A stretch of DNA of 13,878 bases from Phoronis ovalis. Taxonomy: Eukaryota; Phoronida; Phoronidae. The notes under the pieces were generated by a model, which had not been told where the DNA came from, ran no database searches, and saw only the letters and a program-made list of their open reading frames with translations. The position numbers and the translations under genes were made by a program. Location: the NCBI GenBank assembly GCA_028565635.1, contig JAOXYB010035583.1, forward strand, positions 1-13,878, given 5' to 3'. Positions 1 to 8,393 of the stretch are shown in pieces. How positions within the stretch are numbered: the first letter of the stretch is position 1; the number at the start of each line of letters is the position of its first letter.

Positions 1-822
1 TTTTTTTGGGATGGTGGGTATATGTCCAGGGGGTATTTGGCTTGGGGGGTATTTGTCCAGTGGGTAATTGTCCGGGGGGGGTATTGTCTGGGGTGTATTT
101 GTTCTAGAATCATAAAATATCATTTTGATGGCCTTTGAGAATATTTAGGTATTAAAAGGTGAATTTTTTTTAGCATCTTTTAAATTAATTTTGTGGGGGA
201 AACATACTGCAAGTTGTAGCATTTAGTCCAACAGGTTTGTAATTTGACATATGACTCTGAGTCTGGAGAGTTGACCTTAATGTCAAAAGGTCATCTAGAG
301 GTCAAAAGTTCAAACTCTCAAAATGGCATGAAATTTTCAGAAAGCACTAGCAAAGAGGTCGAAAGGGACATTTTAAGGTTAAGTCACAAAGCTGAATTTC
401 TATTATTTGCTGAAAAGTTCAAAAATGATGCTGAAAGATAATTTTGAGGTCATAAAATGCAATGTGAGCAACCTGCCTTTGCTAAACGACTATCTAGTTG
501 TATATTGTTTTTAAAACAATTAAAATTGAATTTCAAACTGCTGTTGTTACTTCTGTTCGTTTGTTTAATTAAATATTATATTCATACCTTATGTTCTTCC
601 TCAAAGATCTGTGATAGATTACTACTGTATGTTGTTTCATCTGGGTCTTGAATGAATTATTATTTTATTATTTTACAGTCACAAACTCTTAAATGATATG
701 GGCTGTGTTCCCAGTTGTGTTGCATAATCTGCTACAACTTGAATTTATAAACTGAATCTTATTGCTAGCATTAAGTAACTAATTGTTTCTGAAACTATTT
801 AACCGATTTGCTTCTTTGTTAG
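1..822. other. Upstream non-coding region, probably oxt intron
   Basis: It lies before the first recognised oxt exon, whose acceptor requires an upstream exon, so it is probably intron. It contains a G-rich minisatellite at its left edge, a stretch with several AGGTCA-like hexamers at 272-452, and AT-rich sequence. A 64-codon frame at 457-651 has a membrane-like segment but no convincing splice donor. I found no exon here that I can support. Confidence 0.6.
8..104 (+). repeat. G-rich minisatellite, about six ~16-bp units
   Basis: Units of the form GGGTATTTGTCC followed by a G run start at about 16, 31, 47, 62, 79 and 91, spaced 12-17 bp apart. Units are diverged (ATATGTCC, ATTTGGCT, AATTGTCC, ATTGTCTG). 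The G strand has seven runs of three or more Gs within 90 bases, so it could fold as a G-quadruplex. The array may extend left of the window. Confidence 0.75.
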
Positions 823-1204
823 GAAGAACAGGAAGATCTGAATTTTTTACTGTCTTCTCCTGATGATACTGAAGATGAATCTGTACAAAAGCCTCATAGT
901 GCAATTAAACATTTAGCTTCTTACAAAAAAGGTGCTAAGTTCTTAAAGAAGGAGAACAGAAAACATCAGCTAGATAGCCAAAAGAAGTATGGACTGAGTC
1001 TTATTGGTGATGAGAAGATACTTGCAGTGAATGTTAGTTTAATACTACAAACAGCTAAATGCGATCTCACTGAGGATGATCTTATTTCTGCCTTAGAACG
1101 TGCCAAAACATACAAATGCCAAAAACAAATTGTAGATGTTGGTTGTCAAATTAAAACTGGAACTTTTTATAGAGTACAGCTTCCTAGGTATTGTCATCTA
1201 AAAG
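823..1204 (+). CDS. oxt: oxt exon a: stem and Cys-rich region before WSC
   Basis: The frame opens right after a pyrimidine-rich acceptor (ctttgttag); the TAG of that acceptor would be an in-frame stop, so an upstream exon ending in phase 0 is required. The first ~70 residues are charged and low-complexity ([20 protein letters not shown], then lysine-rich), as expected for a Golgi stem. The second half matches the conserved XYLT segment: ISALERAK aligns with human ISALSRAK, followed by spaced cysteines and YCHLKG, equivalent to human FCPLEG. The exon ends at a clean gtaagt donor in phase 1. It contains no membrane segment, so the N-terminus lies further upstream. Confidence 0.88.
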
Positions 1205-4200
1205 GTAAGTAAAGAAAATGCGATAGTGCCAGTTAAAACGAATGCAGAATTATACCTTAAAATTCGCAAATTATGCAGTCATCTCAAGAAAACTCAGTTT
1301 TTGATCTTGCTTGTGCTAAGGGAAATAGGTCTGTGCATATATTCAGTTTCGACTCTTTATTTAAAGAACAGTTCTCCCTAATATTGATGATTAAATACTT
1401 ATAATAGGCATATAAAACGATATTTATACAATAAAAGTTGCTAACAATTCTCGAAATATGAATATTTGTTTAGTATAAAAGATGTGTTTTCGGCTTAAGG
1501 AGGAACCCCTGGTTTGGGTTCCATGCCATAGTTATGTAAGGATAAAGATTGAAATTTGTGCGACATATGCATGTATACCTATGTTTTAGCTTCTTGTTAG
1601 TTTACAATATGTAGTGGATTGAAGTATATTTAAAGCAAAGATTTTTAAATTTTGAAATGTAAATACAGAATAGCACAATACTTAATTAAGAAAGAACAAA
1701 CATTACTGGATATCACAGAATCTGGTGTATAATATTATATAGTAAAACAAATTATTTCTTTTTACGTGTTAAATTATAATTGGAATAAAGCAACAAGTCA
1801 GTTTTAAGCAAACTCATGACTCTTTTGTAGACCCAAATGGTGGCAAGTACCTTGGATGTTTTAAAGATGACCGTACTACGCGGGATTTGTCCGGACAACA
1901 TATATCAGGAAATAACAACAGTCCTTACTTGTGCATAAACTTTTGTTTAAGAGCTGGTATGAATTGATTTTTCCCTTTCTGTACTCATAATTCTCTGCAA
2001 AGTTTAATAACTGAAACTCTTGATATCTTTGGCAAATTTGGACATTACTGAAGTTCATTTTCTGCATTTGTGTATATGAAAATTTGTTCAGTGAGTAATT
2101 TATTAAAAAGGAGCATGGTGCAAAATTTTAGTACATCTCTTACATGGCTGCTTTGATACCATGTCTGTAGTTATTTATATTTCTCTTTAATCACAAGGGG
2201 CATTAGACGAAACATGAAAGATCAAATGTAAAAGAGTTTAATTTAACAATTTAAGCTTTGACCCTCTTTGACATTATCATAATAGGTTACAAGTATTGCA
2301 GTTTGCAATTTGGTAAAGAATGTTGGTGTGGTGACAAGTATGGTCGTTATGGTGAACTACCAAAGTCAGCCTGTGATAACCAGTGCACTGGGGACAGTAC
2401 ACAACATTGTGGAGGATACTTAGCAGCAGATGTGTACAACACAGGATTTGGAGGTGAGAATCGCGAAAGCAATATATCAGAGTGCAAATCACTGTATAGT
2501 TTCTGATTTGTTTCAATACAATTATAAATAAATTCTACTAGGCTATGTTCCACTGCTCTCAATACTCCGTTACAGCAATGTTTCAATTCTGCTAAAAAGG
2601 CTTCAGTTAAAGTTTGTTTTTATAAGCATATGACCCAGTAACAGTAATGCTAGTAATGCAGGACTATTTGCATGCTCATAAGGGCACCACAGTTGGACAC
2701 CTGTTAAATACACTTGGCATTAGAAATGCATTAAACAATGAAATTTAGTCAAAGTAATAGCATAAAAGTAAGTTGCATAAAATCATGACTTTGTCTTGCA
2801 TCATTTTCAGTGCATTATAATGAGTTCTAAGGACTGATAACCCAAATATCATGTAAAACAAAATGCAGACAAATGCATATTAAATATAAAGATGTGATAC
2901 ATTGTCATCTTGATTACACATTATATATAATTATTTTCTTTTTGATTACCCACATACTGGGTCAAATTTATAAAAGATACCCTTAGCTTCTAAACTTGAC
3001 ACATGAAAAGGTACACCCACATATATTGTACCGAAATTAAAGGCTAAGGAATTTTCTGAAAAAATACAAGAACAAAACTTTTTCAACGTTTTACCTCACA
3101 GCTTCATCAAAAAAAAGTTTATTCTTACTAGTTTAAGAGATATTTAAATACAAAATTACTTAACAAAAAAGGTATAAATTAATACACTTGAATACAGAGA
3201 ATTTATAACACCAACTTAGGAGACCGTAAAACGACTGGACCGTAAAATAACTTAAATTACGAAATGCAATAGATGAGTTACCTGCAATCCTCACATTTTA
3301 GCAACACAAAAGAAGGTGACTCAACCCCTGAAAGTAAATTGCACATGTAAACAGAATGCCAGTAAAAGTGCAGAACCATAACACATTAAATTAATTCTGT
3401 TGGATATATTCTCAAAAGCTCTAAAAGATGAGTTTGAAAAAACTCTATTTTCTCATGAAATCATGGTACGATTTTAATCACATTCCAATTGAAAGCAATG
3501 TAAGTTAACCTGAAGTAATTTGGTAGCCTATACTTTTTCTATTCACCATTCGATTTAGTTTGATATTTTCTACAATTCAGTGCAGTAAGAAAAAAATCTA
3601 AAAGTTCTTTTTGCAACTGTGATGCTTATGTTCATTAAATTTTTAGTGCTAGAACAGAAAATTGATTTGTTACTGTAGAGACTACATCTTCCATTCTTGT
3701 TATTTATTATGCTGGTTGTTTATATGTTGCAGAAAAAGTGGTCAATGAAGTCAGTCGTGTAGAGGCAGGTCCACTGCATTCCCCTTATACAAGTCGAGTG
3801 GCATTTGTACTTACAGTGAATGGTCGTGCAGTGCGACAAGTTTTACGATTGTTTAAAGCAATTTATCATGTCAACCACTACTACTATATTCATGTTGACT
3901 CTGTGAGTATTACAGTTTAATTACGTGTACTATTAATAAATTATTTCAAATTAAAATGATAAAGACGAATTGGCAGGAAATCCCTAGTTATTTTTGTGAA
4001 GAAACTTAGTGAAGCAATAAATTATCGTTTTTTTCTTTACTTTTTGAAAATGTAATGTTTTAGCATTGTGTAAATTGTTTTTGTCAGAAGTAATGTGTGT
4101 ACCTTAATATTCATGTGTATATTTTTGACCATAAAAAGCTGACCTTCACTTAATGTTATGTTTTCACATTTTTGTAGAGACAAGAATTTATGCATCGGGA

Positions 4201-7200
4201 ATTATCTAAATTACAAGCAAAATTCCCTAACGTGCGGCTTAGTAAATGGCGAGGATCTACCATTTGGGGCGGAGCAAGTTTATTGCAGATGTTACTCAGA
4301 TGTATGGAAGACTTGTTAGCTATGAAAGATTGGCGCTGGGACTACTTCATAAATCTTAGTGAATCAGATTTTCCAGTGAAGCAAGTCTTTGAAAAATATT
4401 AATGACATTGTTCTTTTGGCACATCTTGTCTTAAACAACATGCTAGGGGATCTTGCAGCCATTAGTAGCACATACAATAGACAATCAACTTATTGTTCAT
4501 AACACTAGTGCATGATTACATTAAATCATTTATGAAAAAGCATCCAGTGATAGCATTTCAGCTGTTAGGGTTGCATGCAATCTCATGATTTTTTTTTACT
4601 TATATTTACCGACCACTGTTAGTAAGCAAATGATATGTTAGTGCTGTAAGTACATGAAATAAGGCAAGCCAAGTTTTTGCCGGAAAGTTTGTAGTACTCC
4701 TCATTGGTAACAAGCAACAGTGTTAGATGTAATTATGAAATGTGTTGTTATAGGACTGTTGAAGAGCTGACAACATGGCTTACAAAATATAAAGGCAAAA
4801 ATTTCCTGCGATCAAGTGGTTCAAATACACCGAGGTACAACTACTGCAGTATTTTAGCTCTAAAAGCATCTTATATTTACATATATCTACCACTAGTTGA
4901 GTATTCATTTATTATTCATAGTATCTATAAAATGCCATCTACATAAAAATTTTGCCAAATATTAAGTGGAGTATTTCATAATCCGTAATCATTTGCTGCA
5001 TATATTTTTTTGAAATCGTTTGTCTTTTGGATACAAGCATAAGTACAGGTTTATATTGAAACAGTCATCGGATGTTAGGTTAAACCAAAACAACATTGGT
5101 GACAAGATGATCACTCCTCTTTCTTCTTGGATCCACTAGTCCTTAATCTATGTTGTTTGTTAGGTAGTTACTTACAGCATTTCATTGATTTATTAGATTT
5201 CTTCGTAAACAAGGGATGGATAAAACTTTTGTTGAATGTGATACTCACATGTGGCGGATTGGTCAGCGTCCCCTTCCAGAAGGTATCCGTATGGATGGCG
5301 GCAGCGACTGGATTGGTTTGAATAGACAATTCTGTCAGTATGTTGTAACATCGTCAGATCCTCTTGTGACAGGATTAAAAAATTATTACCAATATACTCT
5401 TTTACCAGCTGAGGTGAGTTCTATTATCATCATTGATAGAGTCAACTAAACATTTTGCCTATTTCATGATTGTCCACATTTTCAGTGCATATAATCATAA
5501 TTGTTCCTCTTCAAGTTATTGTCTCCATTAGTACTAAAAAATGTGTTTAGTAATTGCGCAAGTAATTATTTCATTTTTTAATGAAAATATTTGCCAAATG
5601 ACATGGTATTGAATTGTAAGTGTAATTTTAAATGTTAGGAGCGATTTTTTAGACACTATACCAATTTAAATGCCATTAGTTATCGCTCTGCCATCCTACA
5701 TAATGCATAGAAGTTCTGTTGTCCCACTATAAAAATTACAAGTACAGTGTGTTGCTGGACGTGAAATCATGCATTCTGAAAATCTGTTTTTACTATAAGA
5801 ATTCCCCAAGCTAACTGTAGTCATAATTTATTTTTAGTCATTTTTCCACACTGTGATTCACAACAGCAAGTTTTGTGCAACATGGGTTGACAATAATATG
5901 CACCTAACTAACTGGAAACGTAAACAGGGTTGCCAGTGTCAGTACAAGCACATTGTTGACTGGTGTGGCTGCTCTCCTAACGATTTTAAAATGGAAGATT
6001 TTCCCAGACTTCAGGTATATGTGTATGAATATTACCACGATTCTTTATTACTGTTACTGATTTACAATCTTACAACCCAACTTTTACTAGTTGCTCAGCT
6101 ACTCAGGCTGTTGATAAAAGTTGACATGCACCATTGGGATTCTATTAAACCATCTTTTTATATATTTGGCATTATGCAATGTTGCGTTTTAAAAGGAAGT
6201 TGTCAAGTTTTGAATTTTTGATTTCTAGAAACTTACTGAATTGTCTAGATTAAATGCTTATACCGTGGGACAAGTTTCAATAGTTAAACTCTACTGCACT
6301 TCATTCTAAAGTTAATGTGACTTAAAATTAACCAAAAGGTTTGTAATTAGCAGGTAAGTAAATCATAACACATATGATATGACCAACCGGTATAATTTCT
6401 GCGATTTGTTTTGTAGCAAACAAGCAGCAAACCAACATTTTTTGCTCGAAAGTTTGAAGCTGTGATCAGTAACAGTATTGTTTATATGTTGGAAGAATGG
6501 CTATATGATGACTATCCTTCTGGTAAGAACGAAATCTGTTATCATTGTTGATAGCGTATCATTCAAGTCTAAGTGCTTATGTTAGCTTCGAGAGCATCGC
6601 ACGACAGCCTACATAGTCTCTTTTCATAAATAGTTTGGAAAATAATTGTTTATATGATTGCTGCTTTAAAGATTAATATTTGCTGTTCGAGAAAAAATGG
6701 AATGTGACTTGAGAAGCGCGGCTTTCATATTTGTTGTTTTGTAGGAGATAATCTAGTTAAGTAGATGATGGGGTATTAAAAAGGTCCTTTATAGATCCTC
6801 ATATCTTGTCTCGGAAAGTTCTAAGTATTGTTTATACCCGAATAACAATGTGTTAGTTTAACTTATGTAACTTTTAATTTTTAAAGTAGATCAATTTTTC
6901 AAACATGTCTGTCTTTACAGGCACAGTTGCTTTGGACCATTATTGGCAGAATGATTTCCACCATAATGACATAAATACTGGTACTAAAGATGAATATCTC
7001 ACAGGGTACTTCTCCTTTGCAAGACAATCATTACAGAAATTTTATGAAACGTCAAACAAAGAAACATGTCAGTTGAAAGTGCATAAAATGTTGGAGGCCA
7101 ATCTGTATTTTGATACAGATACTTTCAAAGGAATGTTAATCAACTTTGAGGCAAAAATTTCTGACCAGTCAGATACCTATAAGTTTGAAAGTCTTCTAAA

Positions 7201-8385
7201 GCGTGAGGATTACCGTCAAACAGTTCTGACGACTGGAGGACCAGCATCACGATTAAAGTCTATTCAGGTAACATGAATAGAAAGTAATAAAACAGTTAAT
7301 AGAATTCAAATATGTGCACTCTTTCTCCATATAAAATAGAATGAATATGAAAGGATCTAATAATGGTTCTGATCGAGTGCAAAATTAAATGCAAATGATT
7401 TACTGAACACAATGCAACATAATATACCTGTAAAAAGTCAAAAATAGTCATTGTGTGACTTTGCAACCCAGATGTGCCGGTTTGCATGACTTTCAAAGCA
7501 GCATGTGAATGACAACACATGAGGGATCCATTACAACTTTATAGCGATCCATTATATCTTTTTTTAGATATCCATTATAACTTCTCCGGATCCATTGTAG
7601 GCTTCTAACGGGCTGACACTTGATGTGATTTAGTGAATCTGATTGGTTAACAGACTGAGATGGTCTAATGTATCTGGATTATTAAATTATTAGTGCATAG
7701 AATAACATTGTTATTTCAGGTTAGCACTGATTATGACCCTAAGGAGCTGATGTTCAGAAACTTTGCTGGATTAAAAGGACCAAACAGCGACTTAGTTTTA
7801 AAGCATTCATGGGGTGGAGGAGATAAATTGACTGTTGATGTGGTATGGATTGACCCACAGAACATTATAGCAGGAGTTTATGAAGAAAATGTTGAGGCTG
7901 GTGAATGGGTCGGCAATCACAAACCACATTTCATCAAACCATTACAACCCGGTATTTGGACAGTAATTATTCTGTACTCGCAAGAGCCTGTTGTACAAAC
8001 ACAGTTCTTAATTATACCATTGTCTCATGTCGATAAGAAGACAGTATCTCGAGAAGAAGCAATCCATTTCCATACTCCACCAAAAAAGATGTATACTACA
8101 CAAGATGTTACAGAGTATATAAGTATAATACATTTAGAGAAGTATTCACGAAAAAGACGAGATGAAGACAATGCAAATGCTAAGCTAGTGGGAAAAGATC
8201 TTCATAAATGGATTGATACATTATTATCTCAGTACTGGACTCCCCAAGCTGTGTGTGTTGAAGGAAATAAACCAAAGGGATGCTGGGATGTCCCAGCATG
8301 CCACCAAACTACGTGGAGTTCAAAGTCTCCAGATCCTAAGTCAGAAATAGGTAATATAAATGCAAGTACAGGACGAATTAGATAG
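823..8385 (+). CDS. oxt: Peptide O-xylosyltransferase with WSC domain, 5'-partial (11 exons)
   Basis: By family, this Golgi type II membrane enzyme transfers xylose from UDP-xylose to serines of proteoglycan core proteins, the first step of the glycosaminoglycan linker (EC 2.4.2.26). Exons: 823-1204, 1831-1956, 2286-2453, 3733-3902, 4178-4380, 4754-4834, 5197-5413, 5838-6014, 6417-6522, 6921-7267, 7720-8385. They total 2643 nt, an unbroken frame of 880 residues plus TAG. Order: stem (1 to ~75), conserved Cys-rich pre-domain (~75-128), WSC (~128-225), GT14/Branch catalytic domain (~240-540), Xylo_C (~545-740), C-terminal tail ending GRIR (human XYLT1 ends GRLR). Landmarks are [56 protein letters not shown] and [11 protein letters not shown]. 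All introns are GT-AG except one GC-AG. Introns above 300 bp not listed separately (1957-2285, 4381-4753, 4835-5196, 5414-5837, 6015-6416, 6523-6920) show nothing recognisable. The start codon and membrane anchor are not in these exons. Family assignment is very secure; a single invertebrate orthologue of XYLT1 and XYLT2 is inferred. Confidence 0.95.
1205..1830 (+). other. oxt intron (626 bp) before WSC exons
   Basis: AT-rich intron with GT-AG ends, phase 1. The only structure seen is a perfect 7+7 inverted repeat with a 7-base loop at 1502-1522 (GGAACCC and GGGTTCC). No coding or mobile sequence recognised. Confidence 0.85.
1831..1956 (+). CDS. oxt: oxt exon b: first half of WSC domain
   Basis: Bounded by acceptor tcttttgtag and donor gtatga. 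It encodes 42 residues beginning [14 protein letters not shown], the typical WSC opening (YLGCF), through [13 protein letters not shown] with the next two conserved cysteines. It is 126 nt long with phase-1 introns on both sides, so it is symmetric and could be skipped without changing the frame. WSC domains are small disulfide-bonded carbohydrate-binding modules; binding in this protein is inferred only. Confidence 0.92.
2286..2453 (+). CDS. oxt: oxt exon c: second half of WSC domain
   Basis: Acceptor ataatag, donor gtgaga. It encodes 56 residues: [19 protein letters not shown], then [16 protein letters not shown] and a DVYNTG end. The CWCG motif, the C-x3-C pair and the CGG near the end are diagnostic of WSC domains. 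With the previous exon the domain has nine cysteines, eight of which fit the usual WSC set. The exon is 168 nt with phase-1 introns on both sides. Confidence 0.92.
2454..3732 (+). other. oxt intron (1279 bp) after WSC exons
   Basis: The largest oxt intron in the window, AT-rich, GT-AG, phase 1. It has a small direct repeat of GACCGTAAAA at 3222 and 3238 (two 16-bp units). No exon, RNA gene or transposon was recognised. Confidence 0.85.
3733..3902 (+). CDS. oxt: oxt exon d: start of GT14 (Branch) domain
   Basis: Starts after tgttgcag and ends at gtgagt in phase 0. It encodes the linker after WSC ([12 protein letters not shown]) and the first strand and helix of the catalytic domain: [20 protein letters not shown], then FKAIYH and YYYIHVD. 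Human XYLT1 has RIAFVLVVHGRASRQLQRM and YYIHVDKRS in the same place. The acidic WDED stretch that precedes this point in human XYLT1 is not conserved here. Confidence 0.95.
4178..4380 (+). CDS. oxt: oxt exon e: GT14 domain, WGGASL / FINLS segment
   Basis: Acceptor tttttgtag. It encodes [13 protein letters not shown], then [37 protein letters not shown] and the first two bases of a lysine codon. TIWGGASL and FINLS.xD.P are nucleotide-sugar-binding landmarks of the family. The donor is gcaagt, a GC rather than a GT donor: only this junction keeps the frame and gives FPVK|TVEEL, matching human YPIRTNDQL. GT donors at 4376 and 4385 would both lead at once to a stop (GAC TGT TGA) in the next exon. 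Confidence 0.92.
4381..4753 (+). other. oxt: GC-AG intron in oxt
   Basis: The donor is GCAAGT and the acceptor TTATAG. Apart from the C at position 2, the donor after AA matches the consensus well, as is usual for GC-AG introns of the major spliceosome. Reading-frame continuity and alignment to the family across FPVK|TVEEL support it over nearby GT sites. Confidence 0.85.
4754..4834 (+). CDS. oxt: oxt exon f: GT14 domain, short 81-nt exon
   Basis: Acceptor gttatag, donor gtacaa. It encodes [20 protein letters not shown] then SGSNTPR, aligning with human [26 protein letters not shown]. It enters in phase 2 from the GC donor and leaves in phase 2, so the exon is frame-neutral in length, but it encodes core fold that could not be skipped without losing the enzyme. 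Confidence 0.93.
5197..5413 (+). CDS. oxt: oxt exon g: GT14 domain with DGGSDW and catalytic Glu
   Basis: Acceptor tattag; the first base completes the Arg codon of [10 protein letters not shown] (human RFIRKQGLDR). It continues [33 protein letters not shown] and [10 protein letters not shown]. The Glu of LLPAE (residue 449 of the assembled frame) is, by family homology with other GT14 enzymes, the expected catalytic base. Its codon is the last of the exon, immediately before the donor gtgagt (phase 0). Confidence 0.95.
5838..6014 (+). CDS. oxt: oxt exon h: GT14 domain, Cys-rich [12 protein letters not shown] segment
   Basis: Acceptor atttttag, donor gtatat, phase 0 at both ends (59 codons). 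It encodes [13 protein letters not shown], then [20 protein letters not shown] and [20 protein letters not shown]. This is among the most conserved stretches of the family; human XYLT1 has the identical [15 protein letters not shown]. The cysteines are expected to form disulfides. Confidence 0.96.
6417..6522 (+). CDS. oxt: oxt exon i: end of catalytic domain ([10 protein letters not shown])
   Basis: Acceptor tttgtag, donor gtaaga, leaving in phase 1. It encodes [20 protein letters not shown] then [14 protein letters not shown]. Human XYLT1 has [19 protein letters not shown] and YLYGNYPAG. It closes the Branch domain before the Xylo_C region. Confidence 0.94.
6921..7267 (+). CDS. oxt: oxt exon j: first half of Xylo_C domain
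   Basis: Acceptor gtctttacag, donor gtaaca, phase 0 at the end. It encodes [30 protein letters not shown] and a long amphipathic region ending PASRLKSIQ. Human equivalents are GLRSYWENVYDEPDG, YHSFARLGLRR and PSDFGRLQFSE. Similarity is lower than in the catalytic domain, as is usual for this accessory domain, but the order of landmarks and the intron phases fit. Confidence 0.93.
7525..7609 (+). repeat. Four-copy ~21-bp tandem repeat in oxt intron
   Basis: Diverged units containing (G)ATCCATTATAACTT begin at about 7525, 7546, 7569 and 7589, with spacings of 21, 23 and 20. It lies inside the last oxt intron (7268-7719). No function is apparent. Confidence 0.65.
7720..8385 (+). CDS. oxt: oxt exon k: terminal exon, rest of Xylo_C and C-terminus
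   Basis: Acceptor ttatttcag; 222 codons and the TAG stop at 8383-8385. It begins [20 protein letters not shown], aligning with human [20 protein letters not shown], so the DWD triplet discussed for human XYLT1 is DYD here. It continues [12 protein letters not shown] and [12 protein letters not shown]. The tail has [20 protein letters not shown] and ends TGRIR. The conserved ending shows the 3' end of the coding region is complete. Confidence 0.96.
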   Translation, partial: VSTDYDPKELMFRNFAGLKGPNSDLVLKHSWGGGDKLTVDVVWIDPQNIIAGVYEENVEAGEWVGNHKPHFIKPLQPGIWTVIILYSQEPVVQTQFLIIPLSHVDKKTVSREEAIHFHTPPKKMYTTQDVTEYISIIHLEKYSRKRRDEDNANAKLVGKDLHKWIDTLLSQYWTPQAVCVEGNKPKGCWDVPACHQTTWSSKSPDPKSEIGNINASTGRIR

Positions 8386-8387
8386 TT

Positions 8388-8393
8388 AATAAA
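8388..8393 (+). promoter_or_regulatory. Poly(A) signal AATAAA two bases after the oxt stop
   Basis: A perfect AATAAA starts only two bases after the TAG, and a T/GT-rich tract follows at about 8413-8440, as a downstream element would. If used, the 3' UTR would be only about 20-30 nt. Further candidates are ATTAAA at 8628-8633 and AATAAA at 9111-9116, which would give 3' UTRs of roughly 260 or 750 nt. Which is used cannot be told from sequence. Confidence 0.4.

Noticed and set aside
244-441. 65-codon frame as an oxt stem exon or separate gene
   Set aside because: It coincides with the AGGTCA-rich stretch, has no good flanking splice sites, and its charged sequence matches nothing known to me.
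1831-2453. WSC exons as a separate gene or a recent transfer from fungi
   Set aside because: Phases link them smoothly into oxt on both sides, they contain introns, and WSC in xylosyltransferase is known from other invertebrates.
2277-2586. Two minus-strand frames antisense to the second WSC exon
   Set aside because: They are shadows of a well-supported exon on the plus strand and show no recognisable domain.
4376-4386. Use of GT donors at 4376 or 4385 for oxt exon e
   Set aside because: Either would join in phase 0 to GAC TGT TGA and stop at once; the GC donor restores both frame and family alignment.
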